Below are positions 22,671-29,589 of a DNA stretch of 51,592 nt, piece by piece. Position numbers and translations under genes: made by a program. This DNA is from a virus: positions 1 through 51,592 of the IMG/VR virus record IMGVR_UViG_3300031456_000215; one strand, written 5' to 3'. The number at the start of each line of letters is the position of its first letter. Positions within the stretch are counted from its first letter, which is position 1. Below the pieces are notes generated by a model. That model was not told where the DNA came from, did no database searches, and worked only from the letters and a program-made list of their open reading frames with translations.

Positions 22671-23102
22671 CTAGCGCTCCTCGTACTCCGTGGCGAACGC
22701 GCTGAAACGCTCGTACTCGGATTCGAGGAATCCGCGCGCTTCGTCGTCGTACTTGATGCCTTCCGCTTCCGCGTCCGAGTAGTCGCCTGCGAGGCTGGCG
22801 CGGTAGAGGATCTCGCCATCGTTCGCGAGGAACGTTGCGAGCGTGCGCGTCATGCTCTCGTGAGTGCCTGGGGTCGCGTTGCTGCGGAGATCTTTACCCG
22901 AAATCAAGAGGTCGCCGTCCACGTAGACGCCGTACAGCCAATCGTTGTCCGCGTACGCCTCTCTGATCGTGCCTCCCCCAACCGCAGCCATCTTGATGAT
23001 GATCTGCGCTTCCGGCTCAATTGTGTTTCCTCCGTACTGAGTCGGAATTTCAATTTCGTATTCCGACTCAGTACGGTAAGCTCCGAAGTAATCCGTTGCC
23101 AT
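22671..23102 (-). CDS. Hypothetical acidic protein, 143 aa
   Basis: ATG at 23102 (MATDYFGAYRTESEYEIEIP). The protein is strongly acidic, with beta-strands early (AQIIIKMAAVGGG, WLYGVYVDGDLLISGKD) and a helical glutamate-rich end. Base and codon use is AT-richer than in the replication and structural genes. No family recognised. Its leader contains CTGGGATAGGGG, a diverged form of the block's recurring box. Confidence 0.6.
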   Translation of the reverse strand: MATDYFGAYRTESEYEIEIPTQYGGNTIEPEAQIIIKMAAVGGGTIREAYADNDWLYGVYVDGDLLISGKDLRSNATPGTHESMTRTLATFLANDGEILYRASLAGDYSDAEAEGIKYDDEARGFLESEYERFSAFATEYEER

Positions 23103-23180
23103 GAATGATTCCCTATCTCGCGTCACGCCTGCCATGATTTTAGCAGGCACTGAGATAACCCCTATCCCAGATAAAAGCCT

Positions 23181-23206
23181 ACGGGCCCGCAATTGCGCGG
23201 GCCCGT
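23181..23206 (-). terminator. Terminator hairpin
   Basis: ACGGGCCCGC and GCGGGCCCGT pair around AATTGC, just after the stop at 23222 on the minus strand. Confidence 0.75.
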
Positions 23207-23221
23207 GAGCCAATAACCGAG

Positions 23222-23416
23222 CTAGCAGACCTCTATTGACCCGCTAAGAGACATTCTTTCTACTACCTCCATAGTCTCAATTTCTATGACACTCCCGTAC
23301 ATGTGAGCCGGAAGCGCGAATATCAGCAATTTATGTGCCTCCATTTGCGTCATGCGCTTGAGTCCGGCGATATTGGGTCTATATTCGTGAGAGAATGAGA
23401 CAACGAAATTTTTCAC
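23222..23416 (-). CDS. Hypothetical protein, 64 aa
   Basis: The GTG at 23416 follows AAAGGGG at 7 nt. The product begins with VKNFVVSFSHEYRP and has a long strand/helix pair (HKLLIFALPAHMYG, then VIEIETMEVVERM). It is framed by a terminator on each side, which supports it as an independent small gene. Unknown function. Confidence 0.5.
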   Translation of the reverse strand: MKNFVVSFSHEYRPNIAGLKRMTQMEAHKLLIFALPAHMYGSVIEIETMEVVERMSLSGSIEVC

Positions 23417-23442
23417 TGCATACCCCTTTCCAGATAAAAGCC

Positions 23443-23470
23443 AATGGGAGCGGCGTAGGCCGCTCCCATT
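23443..23470 (-). terminator. Terminator hairpin
   Basis: AATGGGAGCGGC and GCCGCTCCCATT form a perfect 12-bp stem with a GTAG loop, 13 nt after the stop at 23484. Confidence 0.8.
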
Positions 23471-23483
23471 AACCAACATCCGC

Positions 23484-23819
23484 CTAGGACTTGTTGAAAG
23501 CCTTAATGACTTCCGCGCACTCAGCATCCGTGAAACCTTGGAACTTGATATAGACACGGGAGGTGTACGTGCGTCCCATGCCGTTGATATTCCATCCGAA
23601 ATGCTGTTGCTCGTAACTCCCATCCGCATCGAAGAGCAATTGCGCGGAATGCGGAGTGTTGAACTTGACAGCTTCAATGAGTCCATCTTCCGCAATGTCC
23701 GCATCGGGAATTTCGTAATCGTCGTAAACCTCATCGAAAGTGATTTCTTCCGGGAACTCTTCGTATTCTCCCTCATCTTCAATGTACGACTTGAATTCGC
23801 GAACGATGATCTTCCGCAT
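23484..23819 (-). CDS. Hypothetical acidic protein, 111 aa
   Basis: The N-terminal half is extremely acidic (SYIEDEGEYEEFPEEITFDE, then VYDDYEIPDADIAED). The C-terminal half is mixed (RVYIKFQGFTDAECAEVIKA). Acidity of this kind is seen in DNA-mimic inhibitors, but no specific match is claimed. ATG at 23819 shares one base with the upstream stop (TAATG). Confidence 0.6.
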   Translation of the reverse strand: MRKIIVREFKSYIEDEGEYEEFPEEITFDEVYDDYEIPDADIAEDGLIEAVKFNTPHSAQLLFDADGSYEQQHFGWNINGMGRTYTSRVYIKFQGFTDAECAEVIKAFNKS

Positions 23820-24007
23820 TACTTCACATCCTTGATATCGAAGAAATTCAACCCGTGCGCGTTGCTGGTTTCGATCATTTCCGCCACGTGCTCGCGGATT
23901 TCACGCCGGATATATGCGGAATCAGACGACCCCAGCTCGTACTTTTCCACGTAAGCCTTGACCTGCTCTGGCGTCATTTCGAGACTAACCGTCACCCGGA
24001 TTTTCAT
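23819..24007 (-). CDS. Hypothetical protein, 62 aa
   Basis: The start MKIRVTVSLEMTPEQVKAYV is preceded by GAGGGGAG. The short strand followed by two helices suggests a ribbon-helix-helix-like or small regulatory fold, but this is not certain. It is coupled to the acidic protein downstream. A TCCTATACCG box and terminator lie upstream. Confidence 0.58.
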   Translation of the reverse strand: MKIRVTVSLEMTPEQVKAYVEKYELGSSDSAYIRREIREHVAEMIETSNAHGLNFFDIKDVK

Positions 24008-24033
24008 TGCAACTCCCCTCTATCTTGCTTCGG

Positions 24034-24073
24034 TCCTATACCGGAAGCGCGACACGGGACTAGGGCCCGTGTC
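24034..24073 (-). promoter_or_regulatory. Intergenic module: terminator hairpin plus TCCTATACCG box
   Basis: The hairpin GACACGGG (24051-24058)/CCCGTGTC (24066-24073) ends the upstream gene. The box at 24034-24043 then lies 26 nt before the ATG at 24007. It is one of several like modules in this block. Confidence 0.6.
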
Positions 24074-24095
24074 CGCTCTCAACTACAGGAACGCG

Positions 24096-24470
24096 CTACA
24101 GGATGTCGTACGACAAATGCTGCGCCACAAGCCGCAACGCGTGGGTTTGCAGCGCCGCCACGGCGGCGGGTGCCAGTGGGCCCGACTCTTTCCAGTCCTG
24201 CCCGTACCCCATGCCGATTGCGATTTCACACAATCCTTGAATGAAACGCTTTTCGGCATTGATGAGGCACAGCCGTTGCCCACGGAAGGTATGCACGATA
24301 CGCGACTCACCTTCAATCTCAAGCGTTGCTTTGAACTCGCCCCACTTGATCGGGTCGAAAGCGCTCATGTCATGAGGCGCGTTCAGGCACTCGACACGGA
24401 CCGTGATTCGCTTTTTCTTGTCATTAAGGAAATTGGGAATTTCATCCTCAACCCAAGCAAAATCAGTCAT
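24096..24470 (-). CDS. Hypothetical protein, 124 aa
   Basis: ATG at 24470 follows AAAGGAGA. The product begins with an acidic aromatic stretch (MTDFAWVEDEIPNFLNDKKK). A beta-rich core follows (RITVRVECLNAP, EFKATLEIEGESRIVHTF) and a helical end (AAVAALQTHALRLVAQHL). No family recognised. Confidence 0.58.
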   Translation of the reverse strand: MTDFAWVEDEIPNFLNDKKKRITVRVECLNAPHDMSAFDPIKWGEFKATLEIEGESRIVHTFRGQRLCLINAEKRFIQGLCEIAIGMGYGQDWKESGPLAPAAVAALQTHALRLVAQHLSYDIL

Positions 24471-24495
24471 TGCAAATCTCCTTTCATACTCTCTT

Positions 24496-24539
24496 TCCTA
24501 TACCGAGATGAGGACACGGGCCCGTAAGGGCCCGTGTCC
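24496..24539 (-). promoter_or_regulatory. Intergenic module: terminator hairpin plus TCCTATACCG box
   Basis: The hairpin GGACACGGGCCC (24512-24523)/GGGCCCGTGTCC (24528-24539) has a perfect 12-bp stem and lies after the stop at 24549. The box at 24496-24505 lies 25 nt before the ATG at 24470. Confidence 0.65.
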
Positions 24540-24548
24540 CGCTCTCAC

Positions 24549-25262
24549 CTATAGGAAATTGCTTAGGATTCTTCGCCAAGCGTCGTCCGGAATGTCGCCG
24601 TTGGTTACCGAATAGGTAACCGGCACTCTGTCGAGCCGCGTCCACCACGTACCGACCAATTCACCCGGGGCACCATTAGCCCAACTAGTGGACGGCGACG
24701 CGGAATTAGTAATCGACAGGACGGCACTAAGTACCGTCATATCCAAAGGGAGACTATCCGCTTTCACGCGCGAGACGGTTTCGTCCTCACCCTGTACGCG
24801 TCGAATCGTGAATTCGTACGGCTCACGGCCGACGACTTTAACGTCATGCGGTGGAATAACCCGCATACGCTCTAGGTCGCTGGTGAGCTTAAAGATTTCA
24901 TCGCGTGTACTCTGCGATTCCGAATCGAGCGCGCCATTGCAAAGTTCCGTCACATGGCCCGATACCGCGATAGTCGCGACAAACCAATACGTCCCCATTG
25001 CCGCGAGTGACTTTCCGCCGTTGTTGCACGAGTGCGCGAAAAGCCACCCGTTGAAGCTCTCGTAGACTTCGATTTCGAACGGCTCTAGTGCGTGGGCCAT
25101 GACGTCGGCCGCCTTATGCGGGCAGTGTCGGTCACGTCCGTACGTGCACGAACCGTCCTTACATGCGATCCCGTCTCCGATTACGATTCGGTCCCGGATT
25201 TCCTGCGCGACCTTATAAACGCCGTAAGCGATATTCTGTCGCTGCTTGTCGTTTTCAGACAT
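24549..25262 (-). CDS. Hypothetical protein with cysteine/histidine motif, 237 aa
   Basis: ATG at 25262 follows GAGGAG. Near residue 35-55 it has CKDGSCTYGRDRHCPHKAAD, a possible metal site. A hydrophobic core (YWFVATIAVSGHVTELC) and a C-terminal beta domain follow (WWTRLDRVPVTYSVTNGD). It is the longest gene of the orphan block. Unknown function. Confidence 0.58.
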   Translation of the reverse strand: MSENDKQRQNIAYGVYKVAQEIRDRIVIGDGIACKDGSCTYGRDRHCPHKAADVMAHALEPFEIEVYESFNGWLFAHSCNNGGKSLAAMGTYWFVATIAVSGHVTELCNGALDSESQSTRDEIFKLTSDLERMRVIPPHDVKVVGREPYEFTIRRVQGEDETVSRVKADSLPLDMTVLSAVLSITNSASPSTSWANGAPGELVGTWWTRLDRVPVTYSVTNGDIPDDAWRRILSNFL

Positions 25263-25280
25263 GCATTTCTCCTCTCGTAT

Positions 25281-25328
25281 TCCTAAATCGGATTGAGACA
25301 CGGGCACTCAAAGAGTGTGGTTCCCGTG
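25281..25328 (-). promoter_or_regulatory. Intergenic module with diverged box TCCTAAATCG
   Basis: CACGGG/CCCGTG arms (25299-25304 and 25323-25328) enclose an inner CACTC/GAGTG hairpin. The diverged box at 25281-25290 is 18 nt before the ATG at 25262. Confidence 0.5.
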
Positions 25329-25339
25329 CCGGAATCCGA

Positions 25340-25771
25340 CTAGGTTTTACGCCCGTCTTCCCAGTGCTTAAGCACGTGCAAACCGAAATCATGGAAGATT
25401 TCTTTCAAGCGATCTTGTGCGGCGTACGCCAACTCAAGTCCAGTCGTGCATCCGACCGCTTCGCCTTCCGTGTATCGGACTGGCTTAAATCTCACCCCGT
25501 CTAGTTCCATGACTGCGATGATTGCCGACTCATTCCGCGGGATAGACTCACTTACCGCCGTGCGGAGATACAGCGCGTGGTTAGCCGAGATTGACTCGTC
25601 TGGAATCCAACTCGCATTGACTGTGTTCTCTGTGAATTCGATTAGCTTGAGAAACCCCAAGTATGCGGGCCCGTGAATCGACAACGTGTGCCAATCATCG
25701 GTATAGCGCCGCTTTTCAAGCCACCCGGTAAGACACCAGGGTTTCAACTCGAATTGCTTTGACTCTGACAC
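25340..25771 (-). CDS. Hypothetical protein, 143 aa
   Basis: The GTG at 25771 follows GTGGAGC at about 6 nt; the longer in-frame extension upstream crosses the regulatory box and is rejected. The product has beta-rich segments (FELKPWCLTGWLEKRRYTDD, AIIAVMELDGVRFKPVRYTE) and a helical end (AAQDRLKEIFHDFGLHVLK). No family recognised. Confidence 0.55.
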   Translation of the reverse strand: MSESKQFELKPWCLTGWLEKRRYTDDWHTLSIHGPAYLGFLKLIEFTENTVNASWIPDESISANHALYLRTAVSESIPRNESAIIAVMELDGVRFKPVRYTEGEAVGCTTGLELAYAAQDRLKEIFHDFGLHVLKHWEDGRKT

Positions 25772-25791
25772 TAGAGCTCCACTCTTCCGGT

Positions 25792-25840
25792 CCCTATACC
25801 GGATGAAAACGCACGCGCCCACTATTTGACCCGTGCGCCA
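25792..25840 (-). promoter_or_regulatory. Intergenic module with box CCCTATACCG
   Basis: A CACG/CGTG-armed imperfect hairpin within 25810-25838 (GCACGCGCC against GACCCGTGCGCC) lies after the stop at 25858. The box at 25792-25801 lies 20 nt before the GTG at 25771. Confidence 0.5.
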
Positions 25841-25857
25841 TCATTGGAATAGGCGGA

Positions 25858-26220
25858 CTATTTCGGCTCCAAACGAGCGTCCGGCCCCACCCACATGACC
25901 GCTGAATTGTCGGGAAGCGAGGCGGCATAGCCGACCGTGATTCCCTCAGCATCGGTAATAAGCGGAAACTTGCGTTTGAGCTGGAATACAGCCCAAGTAC
26001 GCCAATGCGGCGTACCGTAGTGATCGCTAATCGCGTGCTCGATAGCCTGAGTAACTCCAGACTCCCAACTTGCATAAGCGAGAATCTGAAACGTCGTCTC
26101 CCAATCCAACGTGATAAGACACGTTGCCTTGTAGGCGAAATCTTCAATGTCGTATGAACGCGACATGTCGCGCTTTCCGCCAGACATGTAAGTGAACAGT
26201 TCGTATTTCATAAACTGCAT
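25858..26220 (-). CDS. Hypothetical protein, 120 aa
   Basis: ATG at 26220 with GGAAAGAG before it; a second ATG at 26211 is possible. The product includes SRSYDIEDFAYKATCLITLD, a helical QAIEHAISDHYG and a C-terminal strand region. It is AT-richer than average. Unknown function. Confidence 0.55.
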   Translation of the reverse strand: MQFMKYELFTYMSGGKRDMSRSYDIEDFAYKATCLITLDWETTFQILAYASWESGVTQAIEHAISDHYGTPHWRTWAVFQLKRKFPLITDAEGITVGYAASLPDNSAVMWVGPDARLEPK

Positions 26221-26234
26221 ATCTCTTTCCGTAA

Positions 26235-26281
26235 TCCTATACCGACAACTAGGGAACGGGCCCGCTATATGACCCGTTCCC
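26235..26281 (-). promoter_or_regulatory. Intergenic module: terminator hairpin plus TCCTATACCG box
   Basis: GGGAACGGG (26252-26260) pairs with CCCGTTCCC (26273-26281). The box at 26235-26244 is only 14 nt before the ATG at 26220, leaving a very short leader if it is a -10 element. Confidence 0.6.
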
Positions 26282-26301
26282 CGTTATCCGGAATAGGCGG
26301 A

Positions 26302-26478
26302 TTACTGGAATTCGCCCATCAATCGGAGTGCTTTCCTACGCGCGTTATCCGCCTTGCGAACCTCCGAATACAGTTCAGCGGCACCATGCTTGAGAGCACA
26401 AAACCACTTACCGCACTCGCAGATCTCCGTACGCGTCAACTCGCGTAGCGAGCGCTCCGGTAGGATCGCGTGGTTCAC
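26302..26478 (-). CDS. Small protein with cysteine motif, 58 aa
   Basis: The GTG at 26478 overlaps the upstream gene's stop by four bases and follows GGGGAGGG. The product contains RTEICECGKWFCALKHG, a CxC...C...H arrangement that may bind zinc, followed by a basic helix (EVRKADNARRKALRLMGE). It is a likely small nucleic-acid-binding protein. Confidence 0.6.
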   Translation of the reverse strand: MNHAILPERSLRELTRTEICECGKWFCALKHGAAELYSEVRKADNARRKALRLMGEFQ

Positions 26479-26804
26479 CTTCCCTCCCCTTGTGGGTCAG
26501 GCTGGTGACGTTGGGACCGGTCGCTTGCGTCCGTCAAAACCTCGCGACCGGTCCGCCACTGCATAACCAGCATCGGACGTGACTTCTCGACTTGCGTCGG
26601 GAAGTAATCACTCCAGTACCAATGTGATGTGTCGTCAATCGGCACGCCTTGCAGCGCTGCCAACGTTGCTTGCGCAACGAGCGTGTCTCGCACGGGACGT
26701 GTGACCTGGTAACCCAGCTCAACGATCCGAGCGTCAACATGACGTGCCAGACGCACATGCAACGGAACTGGCGCGTACGCCCAATGCTGCCCATGATCGG
26801 ACAT
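26475..26804 (-). CDS. Hypothetical protein, 109 aa
   Basis: ATG at 26804 follows AGGGAG at 7 nt. The product has a helical middle (VRLARHVDARIVELGYQVT, then DTLVAQATLAALQG) and an aromatic segment HWYWSDYFP. It is the first gene of the leftward orphan block and coupled to the 58-residue gene. No family recognised. Confidence 0.58.
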   Translation of the reverse strand: MSDHGQHWAYAPVPLHVRLARHVDARIVELGYQVTRPVRDTLVAQATLAALQGVPIDDTSHWYWSDYFPTQVEKSRPMLVMQWRTGREVLTDASDRSQRHQPDPQGEGR

Positions 26805-26929
26805 AGGCAATCTCCCTAGCGTTTCGGCTGGTCAAACACTCTATGAAGCTTTCAAACAACACGCCCTAGTCCGCCACTTGCACGACCCCGGGGCCGTCCG
26901 GTCATCCAACCGAACACAGCAAGTGTTTC

Positions 26930-26949
26930 ATACAGGACTGGTCCTGTAT
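26930..26949. promoter_or_regulatory. 20-bp palindromic operator, copy 2
   Basis: Identical to the site at 21289-21308. Here the palindrome extends by one base pair on each side. It lies upstream of the leftward orphan block. Confidence 0.65.
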
Positions 26950-27647
26950 GAGGCGCCCTCGGGTCTAGGCTCCCTGCTCGTATTGACCAGCGGATACGCC
27001 GCGCCCATGCCGCGGCCCTGGTGACCCTCTCTCGCCTTCCCTACTAGGCGGGTGGGAATACCAGGCGGACGCGCTTAGGAGCGCGGCACAGTGTCACCAG
27101 GGCCCGCAGCGGCACACCAGGGAGCAACACGCGGCCGTCACGCGGCCTACGCGCGCGCCTCGACACCTACCTATAGAGGGCGCGTGGGAGGTGGAGCGGG
27201 GGGAGTCTCAGAACGTCACCAGGGAGCGCAGCGGGGGCGACAACGGGCCCAACCGCAAGGGGGTCACACCGTAAGGGGGGCGTATGCAAGGGCCATGCAA
27301 GGGGGTCACCCTATATACACCCATATGTCCAACAGCACGACTACTGATACACCAGTAAACTAATGATGATAATGATGCGAACATATAACAATGACTTATT
27401 AATGATGAATAACAACCATTCAACACGATAAACAATAAAACAATTGTCAATGCACCATTCAAACATATTCGCAATGAATTATATTTCTTTATACAATTCA
27501 ACAGCATTCACAACATAATCACAGCATACAAGCCTCAATGAATGCTTATGTCCCATTCATGCCTCAGGGGTGGGGTATGCCCCCATTTCTAATTCGTTCC
27601 CTACCGCAGCGGGATAGCGAAACACTTTCTACCTGGAGTTTCGTTTC

Positions 27648-27674
27648 ACCGGGGTAAGCAAGGTTTACCCCGGT
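27648..27674. terminator. Hairpin in the non-coding region
   Basis: ACCGGGGTAA pairs with TTACCCCGGT; possible terminator or structural element. Confidence 0.5.
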
Positions 27675-27805
27675 CCCACCTGCGGAAACAGGCGATTCTC
27701 GCGCGCGGGCGCGAGCGAACAGCACAAGCAGGTTGTCAAACATTGTCAAACGCTTTACCGCAATACACACTTACGACCGCGGACTTGATGGGTTTTCATT
27801 AGGGG

Positions 27806-28024
27806 ATGAACTTCCCCGCCGTCAGCCCCTGGATCGCCCTGGGTCTCATCGTTCCGGCCGTCGTCATCGCATTCGTCGCCGCCCTCGCTCTTCGTGGCGC
27901 GCAGCCGGAGCACCGGGCCGAGATTCTCCGTGCCCTCGCGGTTCTCGCGCTCGCGCTTCTCGCTCGGCGTTCGGTCACCAGATCGAGACCGCAGCGGAAG
28001 GGCCAGAACGGGCCTGCGGGTTAG
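27806..28024 (+). CDS. Small membrane protein, 72 aa
   Basis: Two hydrophobic segments (about residues 9-30, WIALGLIVPAVVIAFVAAL, and 42-55) are followed by a basic tail (RRSVTRSRPQRKGQ). The start is close to AGGGG. Its end overlaps the convergent next gene by four bases. Function unknown. Confidence 0.5.
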   Translation: MNFPAVSPWIALGLIVPAVVIAFVAALALRGAQPEHRAEILRALAVLALALLARRSVTRSRPQRKGQNGPAG

Positions 28025-28575
28025 AGGTTCGGATGTTGCCCGGCAAACATGATGAACCACCCTTCGATTTCAGCGAGTTCTTCGTTCTCGTCCAAGGTCG
28101 GTAGATCTTCGCCTCTTATAGCCGCGGCGACCACCTGATATGCATCATCGAGGACCATTGCCTCAAGGCGGACCTCAGTGGTTCCGATCGCTTGAAGCTC
28201 CTCTACAAGTTGTTCCGAGACTTCGCCATTCCCAGAGTGCCAGTGCAAGGGGCTGATGATGTCGAGCGTCCTCAGTCGGCTCCGAAGACCCTGGCGACTG
28301 CTCTGGCAAAGCAGGTCGTTGATCAGACTGTGGACTTCGCTGTTTGCTCTAAACCACTCCGACTGGTCATCCGAATACCCGTGGTCGGGCTGCTCCTTGA
28401 TCCGCGCCGACGAGATCGCCAACAGGAGGTCCTTCAGGATCTGGCGTTGTTCCGAAGCCCGCGCAGACCTCCGACCGAGCTGGTAACCGATCCACGGCCC
28501 AAGGACCGCCAAAACGGCTACGCCGCCCCAAGCCCACACCTGACCGGGCATCAGGTCTCCGAGGAAGGTCCACAT
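28021..28575 (-). CDS. Membrane-anchored hypothetical protein, 184 aa
   Basis: A single N-terminal membrane segment (VWAWGGVAVLAVLGPWIGYQ) is followed by a basic RRSARASEQR stretch and a cytosolic helical domain with acidic C-terminal part (EDLPTLDENEELAEIEGW). No catalytic motif. ATG 28575 is preferred to 28584. Its role is unclear. Confidence 0.6.
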   Translation of the reverse strand: MWTFLGDLMPGQVWAWGGVAVLAVLGPWIGYQLGRRSARASEQRQILKDLLLAISSARIKEQPDHGYSDDQSEWFRANSEVHSLINDLLCQSSRQGLRSRLRTLDIISPLHWHSGNGEVSEQLVEELQAIGTTEVRLEAMVLDDAYQVVAAAIRGEDLPTLDENEELAEIEGWFIMFAGQHPNL

Positions 28576-28688
28576 GTGTCTCATCGTATTTCGCGATGTC
28601 TTCGCTGTTCGGGCCGCCCTTCGGCGGTACCCGCCGGGCCCGGTCCTTTCACTTATAGCGAAGCCGTGAGCGTCTCACCATGCGGCAA

Positions 28689-28712
28689 GGGGTACCGGCT
28701 GCGCAGTACCCC
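28689..28712 (-). terminator. Terminator hairpin
   Basis: GGGGTAC and GTACCCC pair around a 10-nt loop just past the stop at 28714. Confidence 0.55.
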
Positions 28713-28713
28713 A

Positions 28714-28977
28714 CTATTTTTCGATCGGATATCGGGCTTCGGTGTAGCCCTTGAATTCGTAGACGAGTTCGCCCGTATCCAGCCGGTACGGCAGGTTCAT
28801 CGTCCCGTTCCGGAGGTAGTAGTCCGCCGAGCGGGGTGCCTCGTCGGGCTCGGCGTCCAGGCACGGTTTCGCGATGACGGGCAGGCGGATCGCCCGCGGC
28901 GGGTCCGCGGCGATCTGGCGTATCTCGGAGTTGAACGGCCCACCGACGAGGAAGGCGGTTTCGCTTTCATCGAGCAT
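28714..28977 (-). CDS. Hypothetical protein, 87 aa
   Basis: ATG 28977 has GGAGG at 8 nt; the in-frame ATG at 28983 is too close to it. The product begins MLDESETAFLVGGPFNSEIR and is beta-rich, ending GELVYEFKGYTEARYPIEK. It lies just downstream of the next gene on the same strand. No family recognised. Confidence 0.55.
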   Translation of the reverse strand: MLDESETAFLVGGPFNSEIRQIAADPPRAIRLPVIAKPCLDAEPDEAPRSADYYLRNGTMNLPYRLDTGELVYEFKGYTEARYPIEK

Positions 28978-29007
28978 CGTCATGACCTCCGGTCATGTCG
29001 TCGGCAA

Positions 29008-29472
29008 TCACGACGCGAACTCCTCCAGCTCCGCGGCGGTCTGGTCCATCCAGGAGGCAGCGGAAGCGTCGACCACCGCGGGGTCGTCTTGCAAGCGGTG
29101 GAAGTCCACCCTGTTGTCGAGCTGAGTTTGGAGCAGGCGGAGCAGCTCGGCGGCGATGAACGGGCGGGGACCGACGCCCGTCAGTTCGTAGGTCCAGGTG
29201 TCAGGCTGCCGCTCCGGCAACAGTCGGACCTCCTTGACTCCGGTGATGCGGCATACGAGGTCCAGGGCCCGCCCGCGGGCTTCGAGCCCGGCACCGGCCA
29301 GGGTCACCTCCGAAGCCTCCAGCTCCTCCCCGCGGACCGTGACGGCGCAGTACTTCGAAGCGATCTCGACCAGTTCCCAGCGGGACGGCGACAGGGCGAC
29401 GCCGGGAAGTTCGTCCATTGCTAGGACGTGGTCGACCAGCCTCGGGAAATCGCGAACGGTGAAGGGGCGCAT
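29008..29472 (-). CDS. Hypothetical protein, 154 aa
   Basis: The start MRPFTVRDFPRLVDHVLAMD lies downstream, on its strand, of the palindrome at 29490-29512 and diverges from the HTH gene at 29590. The product is helical at both ends with a beta-rich middle (AVTVRGEELEASEVTLAGAG). No recognised motif. In-frame codons upstream read through the palindrome as THIVSTPG, matching the BRO gene's reading of its copy. It is probably regulated by that site. Confidence 0.58.
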   Translation of the reverse strand: MRPFTVRDFPRLVDHVLAMDELPGVALSPSRWELVEIASKYCAVTVRGEELEASEVTLAGAGLEARGRALDLVCRITGVKEVRLLPERQPDTWTYELTGVGPRPFIAAELLRLLQTQLDNRVDFHRLQDDPAVVDASAASWMDQTAAELEEFAS

Positions 29473-29489
29473 CAACCCAGCATATCCAG

Positions 29490-29544
29490 GGGTACTCACA
29501 ATGTGAGTACCCTCTTGACGGCATACAAGTTTTGCTTGTAGGAT
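29490..29544 (+). promoter_or_regulatory. Strong promoter with two palindromic operators
   Basis: TTGACG (29515-29520) and TAGGAT (29539-29544) are separated by 18 bp, a good actinomycete promoter for the gene at 29590. A 23-bp palindrome (29490-29512) abuts the -35 box. A second inverted repeat, ACAAG (29525-29529)/CTTGT (29535-29539), fills the spacer and touches the -10 box. The larger palindrome is identical, in reverse, to that at 2369-2391. Confidence 0.75.
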
Positions 29545-29589
29545 ACGAGCAGCAATCACATCTCATCTTCACCGAAGAGGACACCCCCA

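Larger units (their letters stand above)
26805..27805. other. One-kilobase non-coding region, candidate replication origin or control locus
   Basis: No credible gene is present. From left to right it holds the second copy of the 20-bp palindrome (26930-26949) and a repeat-rich part. TCACCAGGG plus a CGCAGCGG-type tail occurs near 27092 and 27219, with a partial copy near 27111. ATGCAAGGG occurs twice near 27283-27303. A strikingly AT-rich island runs about 27340-27545, with recurring ATTCA/TGAAT words. A perfect 10-bp hairpin lies at 27648-27674 and a direct repeat TTGTCAAAC twice at about 27731-27751. Repeats beside an AT-rich tract fit an origin, but nothing proves it. Confidence 0.55.

Noticed and set aside
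27310-27560. tRNA or small RNA gene in the AT-rich island
   Set aside because: I could not fold a cloverleaf or find a promoter-terminator pair. No tRNA was recognised anywhere in the window.
27564-27770. Short minus-strand frame of 68 codons
   Set aside because: It spans a perfect hairpin, has no ribosome site and looks unlike a protein. It is treated as non-coding.
28192-29424. Plus-strand frame of 410 codons opposite several minus-strand genes
   Set aside because: It runs antisense through several separate genes and terminators. Composition is arginine/leucine/glycine-rich without motifs.
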